Below the pieces are notes generated by a model. The model was not told the origin of the DNA. It worked only from the letters and a program-made list of their open reading frames with translations, and made no database searches. Shown here in pieces: positions 7,047 to 14,032 of a stretch of DNA of 20,076 nt (within the stretch, counting starts at the first letter, position 1; every line of letters begins with the position of its first letter). Source of the DNA: a virus; IMG/VR virus record IMGVR_UViG_3300010412_000104, positions 1-20,076 of that record. One strand, written 5' to 3'. The translations under genes and the position numbers were made by a program.

Positions 7047-7467
7047 AGTTGACATAAGCGAACTTGAACTCGATTCAAAAGAAAGAAAAAAGCTTGCCGC
7101 CGACGTTGGCGACTATTTGGTCAATTCGATTCTCGACTATGTTGGCGAGGCGAAGAGTCCCGTTTCGGGCGGAAAATATAAAGCGAAATTGTCTCCGGAG
7201 TACGCAAAAGAAAAAGGAACGACGCTCGCAAATCTTGACCTTAACGGCGACATGCTCTCTTCACTTGAGTTCGTCCCGCTATCTTTAACAAAAGACAAAA
7301 TAGTTCTCGAAGTTGGAATATTCGACGAAGACCAAGCGATCAAATCTTATAATCACAACAAGGGCGACACTCTCCCACAACGTCAATTTATACCGGACAA
7401 GGGAGAGAAATTTAAGAAAGATATTTTAAACGGACTCGAGGACATATTAAATGACTATCGAAATTAA
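7009..7467 (+). CDS. Minor head/neck protein, gp10 or virion-morphogenesis-like (copy 1)
   Basis: This 152-residue protein is probably a small head or neck component. It shares a signature with its downstream neighbour: KSPVSGGKY (about 49-57), LNGDMLSSL (78-86), and a C-terminal HNKGDTLPQRQFIP region. An N-terminal helix, an SPV/Y segment, the GDML turn, and an H-x-G...P.R.F.P block before a final helix are typical of phage neck or tail-completion proteins of the HK97-gp10 and virion-morphogenesis families. Exact assignment is uncertain. The start is inside the portal gene, 38 bases before its stop, with GGGCGGA as ribosome binding site. Its end overlaps the next gene by 17 bases. Confidence 0.65.
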   Translation: MAITKTKTTSILEVDISELELDSKERKKLAADVGDYLVNSILDYVGEAKSPVSGGKYKAKLSPEYAKEKGTTLANLDLNGDMLSSLEFVPLSLTKDKIVLEVGIFDEDQAIKSYNHNKGDTLPQRQFIPDKGEKFKKDILNGLEDILNDYRN

Positions 7468-8116
7468 AATCAAAACGAAGAGCATTCTTAAAAAGAAAGA
7501 GCTTCTCGACAATGCGATTATTTCGTTTCATAAAGACGCCGGAAAAATGCTCGTTCCGGTTTTAAAAGATTTAATCGGGAAAGGGATTTCTCCGGTTAAA
7601 GGAATCAATAAGTTTCAAAAATATTCAAAAAATTATATCGAACAAATTGAAGGGAAGGCGAAGTTTATAACTTTAAAAAACGGATATGTTTTAAAGTTAA
7701 CCCCCAAGCTCGAGATCAAGGCCGGAGTCACAAAAGGAGTCGGCGAAGGGAAATCGAGAAGGGCGAGATTTCAAAACCCCGAAACGGGCGTCTCTTATCG
7801 AAAAGGAGCTTCTTCAAAAATATCTTATCGAAAAGAACAATTCGAAAAGGGCCTTGGGGTTGGAAAACTAAAGTCTCCCGTCAATCTTAAAGTCTCGGGC
7901 GACATGCTCAATTCACTTCAAACAAGCTCGGGCCGATTTATAACAAGAGTTTATTTCACGGACAAAAAGGCAAGATGGCACAACGAAGGAACGAAAAAGA
8001 TTCCGCGTCGTCCAATGCTCCCAACGAGAAGCAATGAAGAGTTTTCTCCAATCGTCCGGAAGAAAATAATTGACCTCTTAAATCAAAAATTGAGAGAATT
8101 TGGATTAAAAAAATAA
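7451..8116 (+). CDS. Minor head/neck protein, gp10-like paralogue (copy 2, with insertion)
   Basis: The protein has 221 residues and looks homologous to the preceding one. SPV occurs at 47-49, SGDMLNSL at 149-156, and the C-terminal block WHNEGTKKIPRRPMLP precedes a closing helix. The spacing between SPV and GDML is about 100 residues, against about 30 in copy 1. The extra segment (about 65-140) is very basic and Gly/Ser-rich (KGVGEGKSRRARFQNPETG). A second KSPV lies immediately before the GDML turn. The RRPMLP motif is the stronger of the two matches to phage neck or tail-completion proteins. GAGG precedes the ATG, which lies inside copy 1. Which copy does the head-completion job is unclear. 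Confidence 0.65.
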   Translation: MTIEIKIKTKSILKKKELLDNAIISFHKDAGKMLVPVLKDLIGKGISPVKGINKFQKYSKNYIEQIEGKAKFITLKNGYVLKLTPKLEIKAGVTKGVGEGKSRRARFQNPETGVSYRKGASSKISYRKEQFEKGLGVGKLKSPVNLKVSGDMLNSLQTSSGRFITRVYFTDKKARWHNEGTKKIPRRPMLPTRSNEEFSPIVRKKIIDLLNQKLREFGLKK

Positions 8117-8117
8117 C

Positions 8118-8147
8118 TTGTCGCAATTAAGCGATCATGTTTAAAAT
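8118..8147 (+). promoter_or_regulatory. Weak promoter candidate before the scaffold gene
   Basis: TTGTCG (8118-8123) and TAAAAT (8142-8147) are 18 bases apart in the short gap before the scaffold gene. The small dyad TCGC-AATTAA-GCGA (8121-8134) lies between them. A separate start for scaffold and capsid mRNA would make sense for abundance, but the -35 match is poor. Confidence 0.22.
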
Positions 8148-8162
8148 AAAAGGAGAAGAGCA

Positions 8163-8726
8163 ATGAGCGATCAAGAACTTGATCACGGCGAAGGCCAACT
8201 CGAAGACTCGAAAGAAAACGTTTCTTTAAGACTTTTGGAAGAGTCCAAACTTAACAAGAAAAAGGCCCAAGAACTTAAACAACAAAACGAAGAATTGTTA
8301 AAGTTCAAACAGTCAAAACTTGAAGAAGAAGGAAAATTCCGCGAACTTTTGGAGAGCGAACGAGGCGACAAAGAGAAGCTTCAAGGTGAAATGAAGGCGT
8401 TAAGAGATAAGGTTCTTAAGTCAAATATTGTCTCGACTATTACAAAATATGCTCAAGACGTTAACGACATTGAAGACCTTATTAATCAACCAAAATTCGC
8501 CGAAATATTAAAAGGCGGACTTGATCTTGAAAGTTTAACTTTAAGCGACGACGCGGCCCAAGACTACGTTAAAAAAGTCACGGAAGCGAAACCTTGGTTA
8601 AAGAAACCAACAACCCAAGCGGGATTCGTTGGCGGAAAACCAAAGGGCGACATGAAAAAAGAGGATTCAAAACCTCTTGATTCAATGTCGAAAGAAGAAC
8701 TGTTGAAACTTTTAAAGACAAAATAA
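8163..8726 (+). CDS. Capsid scaffolding protein
   Basis: Scaffolding proteins direct procapsid assembly and are then lost. This 187-residue protein fits by position (immediately before the major capsid gene) and composition. It has an acidic start (DQELDHGEGQLEDSKE), a long charged coiled coil (about 22-90) with the family-like KFRELLESERGDKEKLQGEM segment, and a flexible region. The Lys-rich C-terminal end (MSKEELLKLLKTK) would be the expected capsid-binding helix. No protease motif is visible, so prohead maturation may use another mechanism. AAAGGAGAAG lies before the ATG. Confidence is good for the role, although sequence conservation in this family is low. Confidence 0.85.
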   Translation: MSDQELDHGEGQLEDSKENVSLRLLEESKLNKKKAQELKQQNEELLKFKQSKLEEEGKFRELLESERGDKEKLQGEMKALRDKVLKSNIVSTITKYAQDVNDIEDLINQPKFAEILKGGLDLESLTLSDDAAQDYVKKVTEAKPWLKKPTTQAGFVGGKPKGDMKKEDSKPLDSMSKEELLKLLKTK

Positions 8727-8747
8727 CAACTTTTTCATGGGGGATTT

Positions 8748-9587
8748 ATGGGAGTTGGCGGAAACACAGAATTAGGAGCTACAAAATCGGACATTATTTC
8801 AACTTTAGTATTGAAAGAATTGGCCGTTAACGCGGGAAAAATTCTTGCACACGTGACGGACGTTTCTCCGTTCGCAATCAAGGGAGCGAAATCAATTTCT
8901 TTCCCGAAATTTGGTTCTTTTACAGTTGAAGAAAGAGCTTCGGCGACTCAAGGGACTATTCAATCTCTTGCGGCTTCGACTGAAAAAATGGACTTAAACA
9001 TTCCGGCTTATGTTTCTTGGTTGTATGACTCGAACGACCTTTATCAGTCAAGCGTTGAAGGGCAACAACTTTTCATTGAAAGAGCGACAAAGGCACACGC
9101 TCGTTATGTTGAACAAAAATTAATCGCGGCAATCTTAGCTTCGGCGGGATTTGACACGGGTTTAACTACAATCACAAGAGACGCGGTTCTTGACATGATC
9201 GAATTTGTTGAGAAGAACGACGGGAATCTTGAAAATTGCGTTCTTGCGATTTCACCAACACAAAGAAAAGAAATGTTGAAAATCCAAGAGTTCACAAGAG
9301 CCGATATTTACGGAAGTTCAAACGTTCCAATGGGAACGATTGGTTATGTTTACGGAGTTCCGGTTATAACTTCAAATAGTTTAACGGCTTCTCAAGCGGC
9401 GTTATGGGACAAAGACGCGGTAACAATCGGCTTCCAAAAAGGGGCGGCGTTTGGAGAACAAGATAAGCTTGAGTACGGCGTGGGAAGCAAGCTTGCGGCA
9501 ATCGATATGCTTTACGGGGTTAAAACTTTATTTATTGGCGACAAAGGCGTTGCTCCAACGAAGTCGGCTTTAATCGCTTCTTTATAA
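8748..9587 (+). CDS. Major capsid protein (HK97-fold family)
   Basis: This 279-residue protein is the expected shell subunit. After a short N-terminal arm it shows a VTDVSPFAIKGAKSISFPKFG strand region (about 38-58), then EERASATQGTIQS, like the E-loop and P-domain of small HK97-fold capsids. A long spine-like helix region (FIERATKAHARYVEQKLIAAI), a VLAISPTQRKEML turn, and NVPMGTIGYVYGVPVITSN (about 195-213) follow, the last being a very common signature in phage capsid proteins. Placement after the scaffold and the strong GGGGGA ribosome binding site 4 bases before the ATG fit high expression. No separate decoration protein is obvious, but small genes follow that could serve. Confidence 0.92.
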   Translation: MGVGGNTELGATKSDIISTLVLKELAVNAGKILAHVTDVSPFAIKGAKSISFPKFGSFTVEERASATQGTIQSLAASTEKMDLNIPAYVSWLYDSNDLYQSSVEGQQLFIERATKAHARYVEQKLIAAILASAGFDTGLTTITRDAVLDMIEFVEKNDGNLENCVLAISPTQRKEMLKIQEFTRADIYGSSNVPMGTIGYVYGVPVITSNSLTASQAALWDKDAVTIGFQKGAAFGEQDKLEYGVGSKLAAIDMLYGVKTLFIGDKGVAPTKSALIASL

Positions 9588-9594
9588 GGTTAAC

Positions 9595-9810
9595 TTGGAA
9601 AAGTTCTTTATTCCGAATTTTTTACAGGCGGAGAGTTTAAAAGCTCTTCGCCTTTTAATGTTAAAGAAGAACGTTGAGAGAAAAACGACGTTCGTTTATT
9701 TTAACATTCAATTTGTCGAGGGTTTTTGGTACGCTTTTTATAACGACGACCTCGACTTGAATGATCCTATTTTCGAAGGACTTAACGGAGTCGAAAAGAA
9801 AGAGAGTTAA
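9595..9810 (+). CDS. Hypothetical 71-residue protein after the capsid gene
   Basis: The product is not recognised. The frame starts with TTG, preceded by AAGG 6 bases upstream, and has no in-frame ATG near the front. The small protein is aromatic-rich in its second half (TFVYFNIQFVEGFWYAFYNDD, about 32-52), which could form two antiparallel strands. It begins with a helix containing several Leu (LKALRLLML). It sits where many siphoviruses have a small head-tail connector or a capsid-associated gene, but it is shorter than typical connectors and lacks their motifs. The gene itself is moderately certain because it fills the space between two well-supported genes with correct spacing. Confidence 0.6.
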   Translation: MEKFFIPNFLQAESLKALRLLMLKKNVERKTTFVYFNIQFVEGFWYAFYNDDLDLNDPIFEGLNGVEKKES

Positions 9811-9813
9811 TTT

Positions 9814-10266
9814 GTGACAATGCCGACAACTTCGCAACAAAGAGAATATAATAAGTTTCGGCCTGGCCAAAATGACCAAACGAAAGTCGCAACGACAATC
9901 GAACAAGATTCTTCAAATCCTATTCCAACTATAGAACAACAAGGGCAACCTTTCTTTGAATCGGGAGAAGAAATAACTTCTCCGGCGAGCGAAGTTTTGG
10001 TTTTGTCTTTTAATTATTCCGGATCACTTCAAAGAAGAATGACAAAATTTGGAGTCTCTTCAAGCGTTGAAGGGGTTGCTTCTTTATATATCGACGGGAA
10101 TAAAGTTTACTCGATAAGAACAAACGCGGCGATCTCGAATCCCGAGTTTTGTTTTGATCCTTATAAGATCATAAGCGGGTTAATTGAGTTGAAGTTTAGG
10201 GCGAGAGAAAATTCACCAATAACGGCGGTTAATGCCTTTATTTGTGGCAACGATTTAACAATATAA
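9814..10266 (+). CDS. Hypothetical beta-rich virion protein
   Basis: The family is not recognised. The protein has 150 residues. The first 50 are polar and low in hydrophobics, rich in Gln, Thr and Pro, like a flexible anchor. Residues about 55-150 alternate strand-like segments (VLVLSFNYSG, ASLYIDGNKVYSIRT, IELKFRAREN, AVNAFICGNDLTI), suggesting a beta sandwich. I infer a virion surface or accessory component from its position between capsid and tail genes. The GTG start (9814) has AGAGAG upstream. The ATG two codons later (9820) is an equally possible start. It carries a GGCCTGGCC word at 9860-9868, reading out of frame across Arg-Pro-Gly-Gln. Confidence 0.65.
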   Translation: MTMPTTSQQREYNKFRPGQNDQTKVATTIEQDSSNPIPTIEQQGQPFFESGEEITSPASEVLVLSFNYSGSLQRRMTKFGVSSSVEGVASLYIDGNKVYSIRTNAAISNPEFCFDPYKIISGLIELKFRARENSPITAVNAFICGNDLTI

Positions 10267-10274
10267 AACGGGGG
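10267..10274 (+). promoter_or_regulatory. Recurrent AACGGGG ribosome binding site
   Basis: AACGGGGG follows the TAA stop of the previous gene directly and lies 4 bases before the next ATG. The same stop-AACGGGG-start layout recurs at 12309-12315, and without the first A at 19730-19736. It fixes the start of the following gene. Confidence 0.6.
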
Positions 10275-10278
10275 TTTT

Positions 10279-10827
10279 ATGGCACACGTAAGAGAATCAT
10301 TTCCAACATTGGAAGACGCAACAACAAAAGAAGGCGTCGCCGCTCATAAGTCGGAGAACGGAGACAATTCGGCCGGAAAAATCGGATTAACGTCTTGGGT
10401 TTTTAAGGATCATTTAGGAAAACTTGTTCACCCGACATTGACTCCGGAAGGAAAAATCGCGGTTGATTTCGAAGGGGCGGGAGTTCCAAAAGACGCTTCT
10501 TCAAACGGAGAGATCGCCGGAGCTTTAACATTAACAACAATTTGCGAAGTCGCTTTAAACACAAATAAAACGCACGGAAAAATTAAAGCGAACGGAGCTT
10601 GTTTTAAAGAAGCGATTTTTTATCTTGTTCACGTTGACGACGTAACGGAAAAAATCATTGGTTCTTTTATTGTTGGGCCTGGCCAATATTCATTCGGCAT
10701 TGATTTGGGAATGAAAGAAGTTGTTTCGGGATCAACCGGAACTCAAAAACTTATTTTAAAAGCTAAGAACTTAAACAAAGAATCGGATTTCTTGGGAGAT
10801 ATTTCGGCCCTTGAATTTGCGGTTTAA
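10279..10827 (+). CDS. Hypothetical virion protein
   Basis: I do not recognise this 182-residue protein. The N-terminal 30 residues are polar and acidic. A Gly-rich mixed region follows (SWVFKDHLGKLVHPTLTPEGKIAVDFEGAGVP), with strand-loop character like repeated structural motifs. The C-terminal half (about 85-182) alternates strands (ALTLTTICEVALN, EAIFYLVHVDDVTEKIIGSFIVGPGQYSFGI, KLILKAKNL), consistent with a beta-sandwich domain. Placement among other small beta-rich genes between capsid and tail suggests a head decoration or accessory role, which is an inference. The start is fixed by AACGGGGG upstream. It contains the GGCCTGGCC word at 10676-10684. Confidence 0.7.
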   Translation: MAHVRESFPTLEDATTKEGVAAHKSENGDNSAGKIGLTSWVFKDHLGKLVHPTLTPEGKIAVDFEGAGVPKDASSNGEIAGALTLTTICEVALNTNKTHGKIKANGACFKEAIFYLVHVDDVTEKIIGSFIVGPGQYSFGIDLGMKEVVSGSTGTQKLILKAKNLNKESDFLGDISALEFAV

Positions 10828-10840
10828 TCGAGTTTAGTTA

Positions 10841-11176
10841 ATGGCCCACCAAACGCCCGATTTTGAAACAAAAGACGTTTTAGGTAAGACTAAACACTTC
10901 AACGGAACTCTTTTGACAACTTCTTCGAACCTTATTCCAAGCGTGACCGAAGGGAAAATCTCTTCGGTTATTGTTCGGAATCCGGCAACGAATCAAGTTA
11001 ATGACAAAATTTATGTCGCATTTGACGGCGGGACTACTTATTTAACACTATCAAGGGGCGAGTTCGTCGGTTGGAGTCCAAAGAGCAATTCTTCCGGAAC
11101 TCCAATTCAACAAATTCGCCTTTATTCTTCAAGGGACGGAGCGGCCTTCGAGTCGATCTTTGATTTCGAACCATGA
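10841..11176 (+). CDS. Hypothetical beta-rich virion protein
   Basis: This 111-residue protein looks like one small beta domain. After a polar N-terminus come the strand segments SSVIVRNPATNQVNDKIYVA, FDGGTTYLTLSRGEFVGW, and QIRLYSSRDGAAFESIFDFEP. The 'NPATN..ND.IYV.FDGGTTY..L..GE' text resembles small structural proteins found in phage head or tail-tip clusters, but I cannot attach a family name. The ATG at 10841 has only weak Shine-Dalgarno similarity (GAG further upstream). The stop overlaps the next start in ATGA form, so these two genes are translated together. Confidence 0.65.
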   Translation: MAHQTPDFETKDVLGKTKHFNGTLLTTSSNLIPSVTEGKISSVIVRNPATNQVNDKIYVAFDGGTTYLTLSRGEFVGWSPKSNSSGTPIQQIRLYSSRDGAAFESIFDFEP

Positions 11177-11664
11177 TTATTTTTGGAAGAACTCAAGACG
11201 CCTTTCAAACTCCCTTTGAACCGAACCGAAACGGATCGGAGATCGAATCTTTAACAGTTCAAGAGGCGATCGAAGAAGCAAAACAAGACGCCTTAAACAA
11301 CGATCGCTTTATCCTTCTTTGTTCATACAACGGAAATGCGAACGTTGGCCGTTATCTTGAATTTTTTTCGGCGATCGATTCTTCAATTGCTCCAATATTT
11401 CTTGCGGCTTCGGCAAAATGCTTGACGCTTGTTATTGCGGCAACGGCAAACTCGAACGGAACGATCGGGATTTTCAATCTATCGGTTTCTTCAACGACTC
11501 CGGTTTATTCGATTTCATACGGAAACACGGCAAGAGTCGTTCGGGTTGGTTCGGCAATCGCCCCTCTTTTTTCTCTTCCGGCGAACTCACAAATTGCTTT
11601 AAGAGTGACGAGCGGATCGGCCAATCGTCCTCATGTTTATTTTTCTCTTTCGGCGAGTACCTAA
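11173..11664 (+). CDS. Hypothetical beta-rich virion or adhesin-like protein
   Basis: This 163-residue protein is not recognised. Near its N-terminus is SLTVQEAIEEAKQDAL (about 26-41), a short linker helix of the 'VQeAI' type that phage tail and fibre proteins often use between domains. The remainder (about 45-163) is Ser/Thr/Ala/Asn-rich with regular strands (FILLCSYNGNANVGRYLEFF, TLVIAATANSNGTIGIFNLS, QIALRVTSGSANRPHVYFS). This looks like a jelly-roll or similar sandwich. The start shares an ATGA overlap with the preceding gene. The role is inferred as a virion surface component that may contact the host or decorate the head, and a binding target cannot be read from sequence. Confidence 0.65.
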   Translation: MIIFGRTQDAFQTPFEPNRNGSEIESLTVQEAIEEAKQDALNNDRFILLCSYNGNANVGRYLEFFSAIDSSIAPIFLAASAKCLTLVIAATANSNGTIGIFNLSVSSTTPVYSISYGNTARVVRVGSAIAPLFSLPANSQIALRVTSGSANRPHVYFSLSAST

Positions 11665-11666
11665 AA

Positions 11667-12308
11667 ATGAAAATTATAAAAAACATTTCAAACGAATCTT
11701 TAACAGTTGGCGGGGTTTTAATCCCTTCCGGAAATTCTTATTCTTGCTTAATGAGGGAAGAAGAGGTTTATTTTGCAAATAGCGACGCCTTTATTTTGGC
11801 GTTAACACAAAACAAACTTGAGGTTTACAACGACACTTTAAAGATAAGCGGGGTTTCAAACGCGATTAATTTCTTAAAGGGCGAGCTTGTTGATTCGGCC
11901 GGAGTTCCGGTTCTTGTTCAAATGCCTTTCGCTTCAAAAACAATGAACGGAAAAAAGCTCTTCAAAAGAGTTCACGGAATGCAAGTTAATTGCGTTCAAG
12001 GTGAAAATATTTTTGAATTTGTGATTCCTTATGGCCAGGTGAAAATAAACGGCCTTGAAATGATCGGCGGACAAAACAACGACAAGGTTGATCTTGAAGT
12101 TTACGACACTCCGACGGGACTTGTTTCCGGATTTCCAAACGTTAAATTAAATCAATTTGGTTTTTCGGTTAATGTTTCAAAAGATTTTTACGAGCATAAA
12201 TCGGAATACGACGCGGACTTATTTTTGAATATGAAGCTTGAAGTTCATTATTTCGCCCAACAAGCGGGACTTATTGGAATAAACTTTTTACTTAATGAGT
12301 TAAAATAA
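11667..12308 (+). CDS. Hypothetical virion protein, 213 residues
   Basis: The family is not firmly recognised. I start the gene at ATG 11667, because GGCGAG stands about 8 bases upstream. The reading frame is open back to 11418, but that part overlaps the well-formed preceding gene in another frame. The N-terminal 60 residues resemble a small beta domain (NISNESLTVGGVLIPSGNS). A central region follows (GELVDSAGVPVLVQMPFASKTM), and then a longer beta-rich segment with YGQVKINGLEMIGGQNNDKV and FGFSVNVSKDFYEHKSEYDADL, ending in an amphipathic piece (GLIGINFLLNEL). A head-fibre or adaptor role is an inference from context. Confidence 0.68.
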   Translation: MKIIKNISNESLTVGGVLIPSGNSYSCLMREEEVYFANSDAFILALTQNKLEVYNDTLKISGVSNAINFLKGELVDSAGVPVLVQMPFASKTMNGKKLFKRVHGMQVNCVQGENIFEFVIPYGQVKINGLEMIGGQNNDKVDLEVYDTPTGLVSGFPNVKLNQFGFSVNVSKDFYEHKSEYDADLFLNMKLEVHYFAQQAGLIGINFLLNELK

Positions 12309-12315
12309 AACGGGG
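12309..12315 (+). promoter_or_regulatory. Recurrent AACGGGG ribosome binding site
   Basis: AACGGGG directly follows the TAA stop at 12306-12308 and lies 5 bases before ATG 12321. It matches the sites at 10267 and 19730 and fixes the hydrolase start. Confidence 0.6.
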
Positions 12316-12320
12316 TTTAA

Positions 12321-12791
12321 ATGATCGTCGCGGCTTCAAGACCAAAAGATTTTAAAATCGGAGCTTGGTTGATCATGGCCGGAACGAACTCCGACTTTTC
12401 CCATGTCTTATTAATCGACAACGACGCTCTCGTTCTTCAAGCTTCGCACGGCTTTGTTAATGCGACGGCCTTCGAAGTTTTCATTGAAGAAAACGATCTA
12501 ATTTCATGCTTCGAGATTCCCGATTTTTACGTCGATTTGAAATTTGCAAAATCACAACTTGGGAAAAAATACGGAAAATTTCAACTTGTTAAGGCGGCGT
12601 TAAAAATACTTTTTAAAAAGCTATTCTTTAAAGACAATGGAAATGCTCGATTCATTTGCTCGGAATACGTTGGAAAGGTTCTTCATTTGAAATGGGTTAA
12701 TGATACAACAACGCCCGCCGAAATAGTGGACTACTTAAAAACAATCGGCGAGAATATATCGAGAGAAGAAGTTTTAAAAAGGTTCTTATAA
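12321..12791 (+). CDS. Permuted papain-like (NlpC/P60, YiiX/YaeF-type) hydrolase
   Basis: This 156-residue protein has the layout of the circularly permuted NlpC/P60 families, where the histidine strand comes first and the cysteine helix last. It shows DFSHVLLID with His28, then VLQASHGFV (38-46), an FEVF segment, AKSQLGKKYGKF, and FICSEYVG (111-118) with candidate nucleophile Cys113. The same order occurs in YiiX/YaeF-like proteins (SHV ... GkpY ... yCSElV). Such enzymes cut peptide or amide bonds, or act on lipids. In a phage structural cluster, a peptidoglycan peptidase carried in the virion is the simplest idea, but the substrate is not shown. No signal peptide is evident. It lies between beta-rich virion genes and the connector gene. 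Confidence 0.75.
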   Translation: MIVAASRPKDFKIGAWLIMAGTNSDFSHVLLIDNDALVLQASHGFVNATAFEVFIEENDLISCFEIPDFYVDLKFAKSQLGKKYGKFQLVKAALKILFKKLFFKDNGNARFICSEYVGKVLHLKWVNDTTTPAEIVDYLKTIGENISREEVLKRFL

Positions 12792-13586
12792 ATGGAAAAA
12801 TTGAAAATAAACATAAAAGGCGAAGACTATAGTTTAAAGCTCGAAGAATATCACGTCGGACAATATGGTTTCTCGTTCTTAACAAGTGATTCGATCTTTA
12901 TTGGATTTTCAAAACCCGTGACGAATCTTTGGATTGAGCTTGGCCAGGCCAAGAATATAAACGCCGGATCAATTGTCGTTAAAAACGACACTTCAAGCGG
13001 TCAATCTATAGTTGAAGAACTCGAGGACAACACTTTTAATTTTAGCAAGTCGGGAAATATTTCTTGGAAGCTGGCCAGCGACAAAGAACAAAGGAAGGTG
13101 ACAAGATTCGGAGTCGAGCTTTTTTGGTATGAAATAACGTTTTCAAATGACACTTCTTCGATCGACATTTGCGGGATCAATAAGGTTTTTTCAAAAGACG
13201 ACGACCTTATTGAAGAATACCCGTCAATAATTAAGTTTCTTCCGGAAGGAAAGGAATCTTTTATCGCATTTCACCAATCGGCGAGAAAAGACATTGTTCA
13301 AGCTTTTCGCAATAAAGGAAGACTTAACTCTCGCTTATTAACTCAATATGACATTTTAGAAAGTGAAGAGGTTCGGGCCGCTTCAAAATATTTAACACTA
13401 TCAAAAATTTTCTCTTGGTTATCGGACGCTCGCGACGACAATTGGGCCAAAAAGGCCGAAGAGTTTTATCAAGACTATTCGAATTTTATAAATCTCGCCG
13501 TTGTTACAATTGACGAAAACAACGACGGAAAAGTTTCAAGCGAAGAAAAGAAGAACGTTCAATTCGTTCAAGTTGTGAGAGCATAA
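12792..13586 (+). CDS. Head-tail connector-like protein with EF-hand loop
   Basis: The protein has 264 residues in two parts. The N-terminal half (about 1-140) is beta-rich (YGFSFLTSDSIFIGF, NLWIELGQA, FNFSKSGNISWKL, FGVELFWYEITF), like domains seen in phage structural proteins. The C-terminal half is helical, with AASKYLTLSKIFSWLSDARDDNWAKKAEEFY, resembling adaptor or connector proteins that join portal and tail. Near the end is a perfect EF-hand calcium loop of twelve residues, D241-x-N-x-D-G-x-V-x-x-x-E252. Position immediately before the tail terminator supports a connector role, although I cannot match a named family. The start abuts the previous stop, with AAGG upstream. Confidence 0.65.
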   Translation: MEKLKINIKGEDYSLKLEEYHVGQYGFSFLTSDSIFIGFSKPVTNLWIELGQAKNINAGSIVVKNDTSSGQSIVEELEDNTFNFSKSGNISWKLASDKEQRKVTRFGVELFWYEITFSNDTSSIDICGINKVFSKDDDLIEEYPSIIKFLPEGKESFIAFHQSARKDIVQAFRNKGRLNSRLLTQYDILESEEVRAASKYLTLSKIFSWLSDARDDNWAKKAEEFYQDYSNFINLAVVTIDENNDGKVSSEEKKNVQFVQVVRA

Positions 13587-14027
13587 ATGAGCTACGTTGA
13601 AGAAATAGTTTCGGGAATCGAGACAAAAATTGTCAACATTTTGGGAGCTTCTTATAAGAAGAGCGATTTTGTTTATTTCGTCGAGAAGACCAATACAAAA
13701 ACTTCAAACGATATTTTCCGCGTCTCAATGGGATCGGGAAAAAGAGTCGAGGGATCGTTAAGAACGACCACAATTCAACAAGAATTTTACGTTCAATTAA
13801 CAAAACAATTCACCTTAAAAGGCGACACGGACGTTGATTTAAGAACAAAAATCTTTGAAATTTACGACGACCATGAGAAGCTTTATAAAGAAAGTCTCTT
13901 TGGAAATTTTGACGTTCAAAGAGTTGTTTTGATAAGTGAGTTTGATATTTCAGGGCCGGAGATCGATCTTGAAAATTCAACGATAACAATTGGGGCGACT
14001 TATATTATAAACTATAGACAAGGATAA
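13587..14027 (+). CDS. Tail terminator protein
   Basis: Tail terminator proteins cap the tail tube and form the joint with the head. This 146-residue protein has the expected size and pattern. An N-terminal helix (YVEEIVSGIETKIVNIL) is followed by strands SNDIFRVSMGSG and QQEFYVQLTKQFTLKGDTDVD. A second helix follows (LRTKIFEIYDDHEKLYKESLFG), then paired strands NFDVQRVVLISEFDISGPEI and NSTITIGATYIINYR. It lies between the connector-like protein and the tail tube gene, the normal location. GTGAGAG stands upstream and the start abuts the preceding stop. Sequence conservation in this family is low, so the call relies on pattern and gene order. Confidence 0.75.
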   Translation: MSYVEEIVSGIETKIVNILGASYKKSDFVYFVEKTNTKTSNDIFRVSMGSGKRVEGSLRTTTIQQEFYVQLTKQFTLKGDTDVDLRTKIFEIYDDHEKLYKESLFGNFDVQRVVLISEFDISGPEIDLENSTITIGATYIINYRQG

Positions 14028-14032
14028 GATTT

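Noticed and set aside
11418-11666. Upstream extension of the gene at 11667 in an open frame
   Set aside because: It would overlap nearly 250 bases of a well-formed gene in another frame, its sequence is low in recognisable structure, and ATG 11667 has a proper ribosome binding site.
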